Of a stretch of 64,000 nt of DNA, positions 49,502 through 62,717 are shown piece after piece. How positions within the stretch are numbered: the stretch's first letter is position 1; each line of letters opens with the position of its first letter. The translations under genes and the position numbers were made by a program. The stretch lies in assembly GCF_023343835.1 (NCBI RefSeq), contig NC_064438.1:59172578-59236577 (forward strand). Direction: 5' to 3'. The DNA is from Lagopus muta. Lineage: Eukaryota > Chordata > Aves > Galliformes > Phasianidae. Under the pieces are notes generated by a model. It saw only the letters and a program-made list of their open reading frames with translations, ran no database searches and had not been told where the DNA came from.

Positions 49502-52500
49502 TAAAGAGCACAGCAGAATAAACAGAGGGGTTTTCTTTGTGGGCCTGGAGATTCTGATGAAATGCTGCATGTTATTCCTATTTGTTGCAGCATTTCTAAT
49601 GGGAACAGGCATCCTCAGCGCACTGGAAGAGTCTCCGGGCAAAAGACTCAGGCACAACATCTCCCTTGGAAATGAGCAAACTGAATACGTAAAATAAAAA
49701 TATCATTGCTGCTTCTTGCAATGGGGGAATATTTCCTTGCCTACAGCAAGAAAAGCAGTAAAGGTGAGGTGGTATCTGAGGTAGCTTCCTAAACACGACT
49801 CCCAGGGTTGCTTTAGTGACCTCAGGCTGAGCCTGTCCCCATGTCAGCTTCTGAGCTGGAGACAGAGCACAGGGCAGTACCTGCCTGGTTTGGAGCATGC
49901 CCAATTCTCCTTTCTGCTGAGCACTCAGCCCCGTGGCTTTGGATGAGGTAGTGGGACCTACCATGGGTCCTGCAGAGCATGAGGTGTGGAAGGTCTCCAG
50001 CCCTGCGGTGGGCACAGCCCCATTCTGGGCACAGCCCCATTCTGGGCAGAGCTCCTCGGTGCTCAGCTCCATGCCCTCCACAGCCCAGCCAGGGTCCAGC
50101 ATCCTCTGCAGCACAGCCTGATTCTGCACCATAGAATTTAGGCAGAAGGTGAAATTCTCTAGCATGGGATATCAGCTCTGATGGCACACATGGGGATCAG
50201 CGATTTTTCCTCAGTATCCTCTCTCTCCCCTCTGTCAGTCCTGAAGGAGGAGAAGCTGAAGCCCACTGCAGTGTGGGAGCCTATTTCCCTTGTGCAGCTC
50301 CCTTTTATCAGAGGTAATTACTGGCTTTTAAAATAGCCTTGCTTCTCTCCTCATCTGACAGCCATAGGTTTGCCTGCCAAGGTGCCATTTGTCTCAGCGT
50401 AACAACAAGAAGGAGATGAAGTTTCTCGTCCTTCAGCAGGGATGCAGTGAAACAGATTCCCAGGTAAGTGCAGGCCTATGGGCAGCTTTAGCCTGATCCT
50501 GGAGCCCCAGGTAACGCTGCTGCAGCACTGGTGGGGAGCAGGCTGGGGGCATCAAATGCTGTGGGGCCAAAGCAGCTCTGTGACCCGTCCCTATGGGGTG
50601 CTGGGGCAGCACTACATCCCTGTCACATCAGGGGCCCCAAGGGGAAAGGCTCTCACTACCTTAAGATACACAAATAAGATCATATTTAACACGTGTTGAA
50701 AGGTTTACAGTCTTCCTTTAATTTGACAAATTGCATTTATAGTCCAGAATCCAGGAGGTTGTTGTAAATGCAGACCCAGAGCTCACACACTGGCATCGTG
50801 AGGCAGAACCTGAGCACTGCTGGCAGGGGACAGGCAGAGCCTCTGTGCTGCCCATCAGGTGCCCGGGGCAGGGACAGCAGCTCTGTGTGGCTCTGCAGGG
50901 CAGCCTCAGCTGAAGGACCTCCCTGGTGGGATTTGCTTTTACCTTTGCATCAGCAGGGAAAAGAAGAAGTTGGGCTCCGATCTCAGTGCAAAGAGAACAA
51001 AGCTGTCCCTGCAGCAGGAGTGGCTCTGCAGCCAGCATGGTGCAGTGCTGCAGGGTGCTGCAGGACGGGGCTCCCAGCTGCTCTGCACAGCACCTCGGAG
51101 ACTTCAGTAGAGACGTGTTGAACCTTCTGCACCGCTGTCTGACCTGAGCAGATAGAAAATATTAATTGTAGTCTTGCAAGCTGTTCCAATCAAGATGGGA
51201 AACTGATAATTGAGTCATAAATCTCCAGGTGGAAAAGTTTCTGGAATTTGTTATCTTTTACATCATACCATCATTCTGCTCTTGTAACTGGCCTAGGACA
51301 GGGCTATTAAATTGCTTTTGTCAGTTTGCTTTGTGAATGTGTATCTTTATTACTTAAGCAAAATAGGACAAATCTGGCTGTACATCCTCAGTTCTTCTCG
51401 AGTCTATCTGTGACTCTACAGTGCTGCTAACAGTGTGCAAGAGCTGAATGAGCCACGTTAACAGGTGATAATTAACTTGTACCTCGTTCTACTCTGTGTG
51501 TGAATTCTGAGGCTGGAGGCTCCAAACTCAAGTATTCTACAGACTCCAAAGCACCAAACTGGGATCTCATGCTGAAGACTGCCATGCAGTCTCTCTTAAC
51601 TTCTGACTTACAGTGTACTGTTTGCCCTTGTTCTTTGTTGCACTCTCTGAAGGCAGAGCAATGGTCAGTGAATTTGAGTGAAGAAGCAAAACAAGTGTAT
51701 TTCAGTTCACAGAAATGTGGGAATTATGCTTGGGAACAGAGCAGGGCAGGAAACAGTAACCTATTTCTACAGCATCACATAGCAAAGGCTGTGATTCTTA
51801 TCAGATTAATTCATTCATTTTTTATAAGCAGTCTTATGTAGCTGAACTGCACTGTTCCAGGTTAAATAAGCTCACAGTTCTTTAATATTTGCAGACCCTT
51901 GAAGCAGTTATTGAACTTGGAACGCCGCCGCAGCACAGTGTGTTTGGTTTGCACAGGGATGCAGCAGCTGCCACGAGCCCAGCACCTGACAGAGCCCCGC
52001 AGCCCCAGAGCAGGAGGTACCTCCAGTGTTCTGCCCAGCCCTGGACCAAGCAGGGACTGGTGGGCCCAGGACACTCATCCCACACAGAGCAAGGAGTGCA
52101 GCATGGGGCAGGGCTGGGGGTACCCCATCGTGGTGTTTGCGCTCACGAGTCCAGCAACAGCTGCAGGCACACATCCTCAGTGTGGGTACAGGGTCTGTCC
52201 TTTGGGAAGTGTGTGAACAAAGCTGAAACGGACATGAGGGAGGGCAAGTGCTCCTGGCTTGTGTGCGGCCATTGTTTCACATGTAAGGAACGCTACCCCT
52301 GCTCTGACATGTCCCTAACAAACATATTGTGCAGCCATGCCAATGTTTACTCAGCCTCCTAAGAAGCCAGCAGATTAGTTACTGTAGAATAGCATCTCAC
52401 TGTGACATCAAAAGATTAAAAAACGCCGCTGACCCAACAAGCAAGGACAATGCAAAGCTTAGCGGCAGTTCCACAGCATAATGCCATTTATCAGCCTCTG

Positions 52501-55060
52501 ACAAATTACTGATAATTCATATTGATTCTCTGGACTAGATGCAATGACCTGGAAAGTGAAATTCAGAGATCCACTGAACTGAAATTACAAACACGGCTGA
52601 ACTCATTAACTGCGAGCTGAGCTGTGCTGAGTATTTACCTCCGCGCCCCATTCCCCCTGCTCTGTGCTCGTGGAAGGTTTGATTTGACGTTTTGCCTTCT
52701 GAATTCAATGTTCCATCATTGTCCTCCCAATATCACGAGAAGCCACCAGCAGAATTATTTCTATCAAACTTTTCTGCCCTGGGGATGAGAGCTCTGCCAC
52801 TAACACTGGTGAGCAGTAGGTACCAGGCAACAGTGTGCAGCAAGGAAATGCCTAATGGTTAAGTACCAGAGCTGCTGGGTTTTCCTAGGGGTCTGTGATA
52901 CCAGTGGTTTGCAATAAGCCCCCATGCAGGGCAGCAAGGGGATGCAGTTGTCACAATGCTGCAGGGTGAGAGCACCTGGGAGCAGCAAGGCACAAGGGGG
53001 TCTGCTAAGTGCAGCACTGCCTGGCAGGGAGGAGGAGGGAAGGTAAAGGCAGCAAAAGTAAAGACAAGAAGAATCCAAGGGCTAGTCCAAACCCAGGCAA
53101 GAACATGTCATGTTTATGTTTTAAGAGCCCAAGTGCAAATGCTCGTCTCCTTTACATGCGTGTGGGACAGGACCTCCGGTGTCCCCATACAGCCCCCCAC
53201 AGCTGCCTAGAGCTGGGTGCAGCTCTCCAGGCGTGTTCACCAAGTTAACAGCGACCTCCTTTCATTGGCAAACATTGTGGAGCCCTGAGCACAGAGCTCC
53301 TGGTCAGCACTCAGAAGATCCATAAACCTCTGCTCTTTGCAAAGGCCTCTGAGCAGACAGTCAAACCACAGGGGTCCAGGAATGCTCAGTTATTTCATAA
53401 TAACCCCATCTGACCATGACATTTGAGAAGTTCAACATTTCATTCTCTGTCTCTTCCAAAATCATGTTTTTCCTGCACTCACTTTTCCGTGATGATTTTT
53501 TCTAACCCATCCCTGCAGCCTCCATTGTACTCTCGCTTGCACCAACACCTAGAATTTCCTGACTCTGCCCCACCATTTAAAGCCATCATGCTGTCAATAA
53601 GCAGCACGAGTGGCCGACCACTTCACCCTCCTCCTCTGCAGCACAGCACAGAAATTGCCAGGAGTGCTTTTTCAAGTCATAGAAGCACTCAGAGAACAAA
53701 GAGAGCAGACAAGGGGGGTGCAGCAGCAGCACTGTACCTACTGCCTGGGCAGCGCGGGCGATGGTTACTGCATGCAGAACACTGCAGGGCACATTGCTGG
53801 GGCTGCCAGCTGGCCTCAACCTGAGAAAAGAATTCCCCAGATTTCATGAATTTAATACGTGCTGGGAAGCCCCTGCTGTCAGAGGTGATAAAATCGTGGG
53901 TTTGGGGCCTCCTGATTCCTTGGGTGCTGAGGAAAGGGTCTGCTCCAAACCCTCACTGTGACTGCAGGAGAGGCTCAGTGTGACTGAGAGCCAGAGCAGA
54001 AGGGTGGCACGGAGGTGACAGCACAGGGGGCTGTGGGGAGAGCAGCTTCTGAGGCCAGGCTGGGCAGGGGAATGGCAGACTGAGGAGCTGGAGAGATGGC
54101 AGGAGGTGCTGGGATGCTGCAGTCACAGGTAACCCCATCACCATGCTTCAGACACCGCAGCAAGGGTTTCCTGTGCTGGGCAGGAGGGGTGTTTGTTTGC
54201 TTGTTTGTCCTTTAAATTAGTTGCTTCATAGAAAAGAATGCAGCTGTCTCTTGCCACAAAGTCCCCCCTCTCATTACTGAGTCAGACCAGGAGCTGTGGT
54301 GGGGCACATCCAGGACTGAGGTTCCATTGAAGTCTGATCTCTATAAAGTATTGCATGTGTCCAACATTTATCTACACAGGGCTTGGATTCATGAGGCTAC
54401 AGTTTTTAGTCAATGCTATTTGCATTAAATAACATCTTTTATTTTCAGTCTGAATTTTGGTCTAATGAGTTTTTTGTTAAATACATCAATAGTGACTCTT
54501 CCCTGTCAAGTGATTTCAGACTAACTGCAGTTGTTGAACGTTCTTTTCTTTTTTCTTTTTTGTGTTCCAAGAAGGCAGTAGTTTTTAAAATTAATGTTAT
54601 TTTCAAATAATTACATTATGTAAACATTTGGGCACGTTACAAACAATGGACATAAGCATTCAGCTCTGGTTGTTTCTCACTGTCAGGATGATCAGACACA
54701 GCACAGTGCCTCACCACATGCTGTGACTGGCAGGCAGTGCTGCTCTCACCATGACTCTGCTGCTGGAGATGCTAAGCACTGGCATCAGTAACTGCAGGTT
54801 ATCTCACTTGGTTCCTATTGGGAGGGCCAAGGTGCTGCTTCAGCTGCTGCTCTCCAGTGGGATGGTGGCCATGCCCAGTGTTTTATTTTCAATGCTTCAG
54901 ACTACAGAACTGCAAAAGATGCACCTCAGCTTCATGGCTGCAGAGGCATTGACAGGCTTCACACCAAGGTGCTTTGTGTGGTGAGGGCAAGATTTCTGCT
55001 CTGAGTTCCCCTCCTGAGACCCAAACACTCCTTTCCACCACCCTGCATCCCCTGTCACCA
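49502..55060. other. Unique non-coding stretch
   Basis: No interspersed repeat or gene recognised. The block 52380-52640 is non-repetitive, AT-rich and keeps several CpG. A 17-bp direct repeat (CAGCCCCATTCTGGGCA) lies at about 50015-50048. A GTTT-type run lies at 54189-54208. Confidence 0.4.
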
Positions 55061-55113
55061 CCCTACACCCTTTCCCATTACCCTACACCCTTTCCCATTA
55101 CCCTAACCCTAAC
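55061..55113. repeat. C-rich tandem repeat ending in telomere-like units
   Basis: Two copies of the 20-bp unit CCCTACACCCTTTCCCATTA (55061-55100) are followed by CCCTAACCCTAAC (55101-55113), which is two units of the vertebrate telomere repeat. The preceding 40 bases contain related ACCACCCT pieces. Confidence 0.85.
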
Positions 55114-57699
55114 ACAGCATCTCCTGCCACAACCCCAGCACAGGAAGACCCTGAGAACCAGAGAACAGCAGGAGGCCACCAGGTTGGGAACTCCTCCAGG
55201 GCCTTCACAGGGGCACTTCCAGCGAGACCTCGAATTTTGTCACCAGCACTTGCCACGCTCTTTCTGGTGTGAGCTCTTTTGTGTGCAGAGTTGAGATTTA
55301 CAGATTCCTCAAGTATTTTTTTAAACAAAAGGTTCCTTCAGTCACTGCTTTTCCTCTTTCACATTTTCTGGATACACTTTGGCACATGTAAAGTTCTGTT
55401 TGTCACTATGAACCTGCCTTTGAATGTAGTGCTGCATTAGGAGTAGCTGCTCCATCTCTACAATATCTCATCTTAAAACCTCAACAGAGGTTGCTGATGG
55501 CAAACCAATTAAGCCATTCATGCTATGGCAGCAGTGCAGAAGGAGTTCAGCAGAATGCAAGGTTACAAGTGGAAGAGCTGGAGGTGACGCTGTGCTTTCA
55601 GAGTCATCCCTGTGGTGCTGTGGTTTCCTCAGCAGAAAGGAGGTGCTGGGGAGCACACACGTGATCTGGAGACAGCTGAGGACAGCTGGGCCCCCCTCAG
55701 CCCTTGCTCCAGATGGAGATCCATCTCATTTGCAGACAGCCCCTGCATGCCAGGCACCTTCCTCCATCACCTCATGCCCGTGTTGCTCACTGAAACTCTT
55801 TTCTGGATGCAGAAAACTGATGCTTTGCTCCTCAGAAAAAAAAAAATTCATCTTTCCCTGGTTTTTGGCCACATGCACATTTCCAGGTTCAGCTGATTAG
55901 TGGTTACATTTTACTACACGTGATTGTCAAGGAGGAAATCAATAGGAAACCTCTTTTCTTTTCAAGATGTATTGCTGTCAGCAGCAGCTGTACTCCATTC
56001 CCAGATCAGGGGCAGAGGATTCATTATTAATCCCACTGCTGGAGGATCCACAGTTCTGACACCTCTGTGTTCCTTATCTCCTTCTTCTCAGTTTCTCCTT
56101 CTGTCTGTTTCTGTGCATCCCCAAAAGCTCTCACATCCAGGCCGTGCTGCCTGTGTCACACATACAGAAATGCTGAACACCATTCTTTCATTTACACTAC
56201 GATCTCTTCTCACACGTGCAGCAGCTGCACGCACTTGGGGCACCGCACATCACATCAACACGTTTCAAGGCACAGCTCTGCAATGGGACACAGCCAGCCC
56301 GGGGCTGAGGGGGTGCAGACCTTTGCTGCAGATGTGCCTCTTCTCACACAGCTGCCCAGCATGGGAGAGGAGTCCAGGCGGAGGGGAGGATGGGGTGGGT
56401 TCGTGGGTTTCCCTGAGCAGCAGTTCAGGCTGATGAAGCAGGGACTGCAGCAGCAAAAGGAAGCCACCCAAACACTTCTCTGGAAGTGGGTTTGCTGTTG
56501 AAAAGCTTCTGCAGGAAGGCAGCCCTCCACAAACTGAGCTGCACTGAAGTGCACAAGAAGCACTTGCTGTCTGCTCAGGGAGGCTTTGGTTCCACACAGC
56601 TGCACCCGGGGCAGCAGGCAGCACCTGGAGGGGTTTGGAGAAAGGATGTGTCAGGGAAAGAGCTTCTTCAAACTAAGAGCAAAGTGAACAGCTCTAACTG
56701 CTGAAAAGTAATAATGATTATCAATGGTGAAACGTAAAGCTCCTCAATACTATCCCTTGTTGCCAGTGCTTTCTGAGCGTTGCACATTTGTACAGTGCTG
56801 TTTCTTTAAAGAAGTTGGCCCTGTAACAAACACAGTTACAAAAGTCCTGAAGGGAGAAGGCAGAATTTTGCACCGCCGTTATGCACACATTATGCAAATG
56901 TGGAAGGATAAAGGGCAGGGATTGCTCAGCTGAAGAGATATATGGGAGAGCTGACCTTTGCTACGCTTCCACCACATGGAATGATGTTAGACTGCTAGAA
57001 AGACAGAGCAGAACAGCAGCTGAATTAGAGATAGTCAGAAATGCAAGAGTTGCACTGCCCGGCTGCAGCATCTCCTCCCCATCCATCTTCCAGGTTAATG
57101 ATTCATGACAGACCGATGAAGGTCAAGGATTCTCTTAAGTGTCTCCTCTCTGCTTGATACCCAAAGAAGCAGAGGGAAAGGTAATTACACTGTGGAAGGC
57201 TCATCTGTGCATTAAGAATCTGGTACCAGAGGGCCTGCAGGTGTCTGGGGCTGCAAACACCCCCCAGCTCCAAGCAGGAGTACAGAATCTGCAGGGCAGG
57301 TCCCCACACAGGGCTCCAGTGACTGGATGTGGCTGGATGCTACATCAGCACAGGAGGAGGAGGGGAGGGGAGGAAGGCACTTCTTTGCCTCTGATGAGCA
57401 AAGCCCGAGCTGTGCTCCAGCAGGCCAGGAAGTGTGATGGGCCTTGGCCCCTGCATCTCTGAGGAGAGCCCCAGGAGCACACATAGGACTCCTCGTACCC
57501 CTCGTTTCTCATCTGCTGCCCTGTGACCCCCAGCTGACCAGCTGCAGGGAGATGGCAGCACCTCCTGAGCTGCACCGAGAAACAAACACAGGCAGGGTGT
57601 GCACTGACCACTGCACCCAGCACCCCTCCAGCTGAACACCCGAACACTCTCCCCCAGCACGTACCAAAGGAATGCTAATTCTCAGTGTGCAGCTCCAGG
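55114..57699. other. Unique non-coding stretch
   Basis: No interspersed repeat or gene recognised. An A run lies at 55838-55848 and a purine-rich GGAGG run at 57350-57374. Confidence 0.4.
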
Positions 57700-57927
57700 A
57701 GGCTGGATAAAAGGAAAGAAGTTCACAATAAGGGCAAAGAAGCACTGGCACATGTTGCCCAAAGAGGTGGTAGATGTCCCATCCCTGCAGACACCCATGG
57801 TCAGAGGATGGGGCTCTGAGCACCTGGTGGAGCTGGGAGCTGCAGCATTCATTGCAGGGAGTGGGACCCGACGACCTTCAAAGGTTCCTTCCAACTCAAA
57901 CCATTCTATGATCCTGTGATTCTCTGA
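57700..57927 (+). repeat. Old CR1 LINE 3' end
   Basis: A diverged CR1 copy. It shows 'aagcactggcacatgttgcc', 'tagatgtcccatccctgcag', 'ggttccttccaactcaaacc' and a tail of three degraded units at 57902-57927. It is the same general type as the copy at 19268. Confidence 0.88.
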
Positions 57928-58639
57928 ATGCATGTACAACCTTGCCTGTGAATGCACAAGCTCCAAGCAGAACGAGCGCGTGAAGAATCAGTGGTGTTTG
58001 AAATTGAGATGCCTTATGGCTTTAGAAACTCATCAAGGTCAAGCATTTCAGAACAGCACTTCTCTGATTTCCCAGTTCTGCTTTATTCCCATCTTCCAAC
58101 AAGGTGAAACTTCATTTGACTTTATTAAAGCAATTGTTCATAAGTAAATCCTGTTTCCTGGTTTTCTAGGCAGGCAGAAATAGAAACAATTAGAAATAAT
58201 TGCTTGGTAATCCTTTGCCTACACGGTTATTTTCTCATCCTCCAGAGTCTGAAATTGGTTATGGAGGAATGTCGGAGTCTTTGAGGCTTTGCTTTTGGGA
58301 CTGGACTCTGTTTACAAGGCCCTGAGTAGGTCAATTCCTGCGTGCATCTACAAAGACAGCTCTGCTCCGGGAGCACAGTGACACTCCTGCATCACCCACG
58401 AGGACACAGCGACCCAAGCATTTGTGTATAACAGCATCAAATGGTCAAGAGCTTCCTGACTCACAAAGGATAAAAGCAGACACTTTCAGAACCCACCTCA
58501 GCATTTTCTTTCGTGCTTTCTTGGAAAGACATGTTATGGTAAATTTTGAGTAGCACATCCCCCCCCCCCAAAAACACCTTTCCCCCCTGCACACAGACAG
58601 GAGAGCAATTCAGCCAAGGAGGAGTGAGGCAATGCAGAA
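57928..58639. other. Unique non-coding stretch
   Basis: A C11 run followed by A5 lies at 58559-58574. No gene recognised. Confidence 0.4.
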
Positions 58640-59420
58640 ATTAATTTAGGCCATAACCACAACCATTAATTTTATTATTGAAGGTTGTTCACAATGAATG
58701 CTCCGAGAATTTTTCCACATAGCACATCCGTAGTTTCTTAACGTCACCAGGGATGGTGAGCTGCTATCCAAACGGTTGGGTACCTACTTTTTTCCCCATT
58801 AAGTAATACAACTGCATTAAGGGAATTAAATTATTTACTGCCATGTAAGCTTCAGAAGTAACCGCTATCCGACCAACGGAACGTCATCACCCACGATTGC
58901 CTTCAGTTTCCATTGCAATGCCCCACGCAACGTGGCTGTGCCTGACAGCACCACCGATGGCCACTGCTCTCCCTGTGCTTCCCACCACAGCCGACCCACT
59001 GCTGAACCACTCCGTGCCAGAACATCACGACACTGATTGATTTTAAAGTCAATGATAACTGTTGGTGACACTTTGCCATGGGAGCCTATCGAGCACTCAG
59101 AACAATCTCAAACGGTGCGTTTGCATAGGTGGGATATTAATAAAAAGAGGAAAATAAGTTAAAATGCATTTACTGAACAGACCTGTATCATTTATTTCAC
59201 ATCTGTTCGACCAACTTTATCCTATTAAAAAGAGCAATTAATGTTCAAAGGACATGAAAAATAAAACGGCTATAATAAATGGGCACTGCTAATAACTACC
59301 ACTTCAGTTTGTGTTCTGGTAAATTAATGGCACAGCACAATGCTGAGTATAAATACGCAGTCCCCACTTATGAATGCTGAGCAGTGGCTTTACGACACCC
59401 TGCCCAGCGGCGCTGCGATT
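58640..59420. promoter_or_regulatory. Candidate conserved regulatory block, CpG-retaining
   Basis: AT-rich, non-repetitive sequence rich in ATTAA/TTAAT cores that nevertheless keeps about 14 CpG in 58860-59130 and more on each side, including AGCGGCGCTGCGATT near 59407. In bird DNA outside CpG islands this retention is unusual and points to selection or to lack of methylation. A minus-strand open frame of 68 codons (58865-59071) lies inside but has no family resemblance. Enhancer function is inference. Confidence 0.3.
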
Positions 59421-62415
59421 AATGAAGCAGCCAGCTCAGTGTCAGCAGCCAGTCAAGGACAGGGCATCTCCCCAAGCATCTCTTGGGGAAAGCAGCAAAT
59501 TTAGTGTCTCATTGTGAAATATTTAAATGGCTCCAATCACTCCATCGGGTTTCTTCAGCTAGAGGGTTCCTGGAAGAGCAGATCACTGCTGATGTTCTTG
59601 CAAGGCAGAAGAGAGGAGGTTCCTTCCTAGAGCACAGAATGTGGCAGAGGTGGGGGAACAGAAGAAGCATTTCTTAAAATAGGACAGCATCAAATGCACA
59701 CAATAACAGAAGTATCAACACCTCAGACTCGCTATGAGCTTTGATAACATACCAAAAACATTAACAAAAACCCTACAAGGTGCATTTGTCTAGCTTTTCC
59801 CATCTGCCATAACAAATAAAAATCTCTGCCCATTCTCCATAGTTGGTGGCATCTAAATTCTTAAAATAAAAACGTTCTCTTTGAATGGCTTTTTAAATAC
59901 AAGGATAGTAGGTGCTTTAGTAGAGGTTTCTCAAGTAATTGTCAATCATGCCCTTGAGATCAATGTGGGCAGACGGTGGATGAATGATGCTGTCAGCACC
60001 TCCAGGCTCAGCAGGTCTGATGGGGCTCTGGGTCACACTGGTGCCCAGCCTGAAGCGACACTGGCTGGGGTGGCAGAGGGCTGCTGACGTGCATTGAGAA
60101 CAAGGGGCACAGGCACACAGCTGGCAAGTGCTCCAAGCTGAGGGATAAGGCAGCCAGCTGGGGTGCCAGCATCGCATGACACCTCCTGCAGGCAGACACA
60201 ACACTGGGGGGGGGGGGTCACCCCAAGCACTGCTACCCACCAGGAACACCATGATGAGGCAGCTGACCTGCACAGGGAGATGGGGCCTCCCAGGACCAGC
60301 CCTGCCTCTGCAGGAGGAACAGCCCCCAGCTCCCAGCCAGGATGGAGCCCAGATGGAGAAGGCACGAGGCAACACCAGGGAGAAAAAGTCCCAATGTATT
60401 TATTTCCTGTACTTCTGCATACAGACTAATGCACACACTGACACAAAAATTGGTCCTACAATGGTCCTATGCCCAAAATCAGGGAAAATAATATTAAGAA
60501 AAATGTAGATATTTCAAAACAAGAAAGATTCAGTTACACAAAGGATGAATAATAAACTGACTGCCACATTTTTCAGATGAATGAATAGTATTTATTTGCT
60601 TGACAACTGGCACTAACCAGAGCAGCCTGTGATAATGAGGACACAGTACATACACCTGCAGTTGTTTTTAAACCACAAGTCCCCATAGTTAGGCATTAGC
60701 ACTCTGCAGGAGTGGTGCATCTCCATCCTGTCAGCTTCCTAAATCCACATTTCCATGTTCCCGTCACTGACTTGGAATTTAACTGGCAAAATTCTGTCAA
60801 GAACTGAAAGGTTAACAGTGAGAATTTGCAGTATGCTCAGAAAGCCACTGTTACTTTCCTGCTATTGACAGACTTTTTTCTGGCATGGTAAATGCTGCTG
60901 ACAAGATTACAGGAACATGGGTCCAGGTAATGACAGGCACACAGGGCAGAGATTCTCAAGGCAAGCTGACCAGAGGCCCAGAGGTGCTACACAGCCCATG
61001 GAGGAGGACTGTTAAACTGGACTTCTGCGAGAATGAACACAAGCTTATACGCTGCCTTCCCTTGCAAGGTTGCCAGAGTCCCTTGAAGGGAGCTGGGACT
61101 GCTCAGCATTGCAGAACTGCAGCCATACCCCAGTGCTCCACACTGCTGCTGGCACCACACAGCCCTCAGCCAGCCTGCTGGCACTGCTAAGCCCTCTGCC
61201 CCTTTGCCCATGGTCCACTCTGTTGTCCCTCCTGCTGCACCAGGACACATAGACTTCAAGGCAAAGGCTCAGTGCAAGCAGCCACCTCCCTTCCCACAGC
61301 CTGGAAAGCATGATGTCAGGCCTGGAAAGCATACTGACAAGTCATCACAGCACAGACAGGCCAGGCTTCAGACTTACAGGCAGGCTGGTAGAGTTCTGAA
61401 TTCAAAGCCATGTGAAATGGCTTTTGAGGATAAAAATGCTTTCCTAAAATGGAAACCAGCACCTGAAAGAGTGATGGCTTCCAAGATAACCTGGAAGCTT
61501 ATTTCAGATGAGAATGAGACCTAGGAAAACTTAAGGCCCTTGAAATGAGCTTTCAGGGAAAGCAATACAGAGGCACTGCAGCAGTCAGCATGCAGAGCCC
61601 TTCCATGCGGCACTGCCAGCCTCCAGCTGGAGAGCACCCAGAGCCAGGAACAGTCTGCTTTGTGCATGGCAATGGCCATCAGCTGGGCACACATTGGGGT
61701 AGAAGATCAAGGTCTTATGTTTGCCAAAAAAATTCAAAGAAGTGAAAATGATAGTGCAAGGAGAGGGCGGTGTAGTCAAAGCAGCACAGAAGGAAGCTGG
61801 CATCTGTATTCTTATCAGAAATTAGGAGTTAATGTAGAAAATTTGTGCTGAGAAAGCTGCAGAAAATTGGCCCCCAGATTCAAGGAAAGCTCGGATCATG
61901 GATCATCGGTAATCAGTGCTGGATTATCACAACAGTAACTGTGGAAAAGAGTGTTTCTTCTAGAGCTAACAGACCACAGTCCTCTTTCCCCAATTCCCAT
62001 CTCAAATCTGCAATTACAACACTGACTTAGTAGAAAACACGTCACTATTCACTCATTCTAGGCAGCCTAGTGGATCTAAAGAGGGAAAAACCCAAAATAC
62101 CGTAATTGTTTCTAAGAAATACTGACTAGTCCTGTTAACGGCTGTGACACCTTATCTCACTTTGGAAATCACTTACTGTCATTAGTAGAGATGTTATCAA
62201 GAGACACTTAATATCTATCCCTGGTTTCCAGCAGCTACAGCGCATTGTAGTAAATGAGCCAGATAAATCTGATTACCTTCCTTCTTTCCTTCCTCCTCAC
62301 TCAGGAACCTGAAGGGTTTTGGCTGCCAGCTCCCAGGCTCACACCAACTCGGCATCCTCCTCCCAACAGAGCTCCCTTACTGCCTCAGCACCCTGCACAT
62401 CTCACTGCTGCTCAC
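59421..62415. other. Unique non-coding stretch
   Basis: Contains a G12 run at 60206-60217 and a pyrimidine-rich run near 62275-62304. GC-rich parts at 60000-60370 and 61050-61330 are open in several frames without resemblance to known proteins. Confidence 0.4.
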
Positions 62416-62717
62416 CATAGAATCACAGAATTGCTCAGGTTGGAAAAGACCTTAAGGACCATCGAGTCCATCCACAACCCAACCATCCTACCCCAACTCT
62501 AACAGCCCACCCCTACATCACGGCCCTGAGCACCACATCCAAACAGTTTTTAAGCACATCCAGGGATGGTGACTCAACCACCTCCCTGGGAGCCCATTGC
62601 AGTGCTTCACAGCCCTTTCCGTATAGAAGCGTTTCCTGATATACACCCTAAACTTACCCTGGCACATTGAAGTCATTTCCCCTCGTCTCATCACCAGTGA
62701 GAAGAGACCAACCCCAC
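62416..62717 (-). repeat. CR1 LINE 3' end, separate subfamily
   Basis: An antisense CR1 end. It has tail ATAGAATCACAGAAT, then 'tcaggttggaaaagacctta', 'aggaccatcgagtccatcca', 'tttttaagcacatccaggga', 'gagcccattgcagtgcttca' and 'cagtgagaagagacca' before truncation near 62717. It is the longest copy of its subfamily here. Confidence 0.93.
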
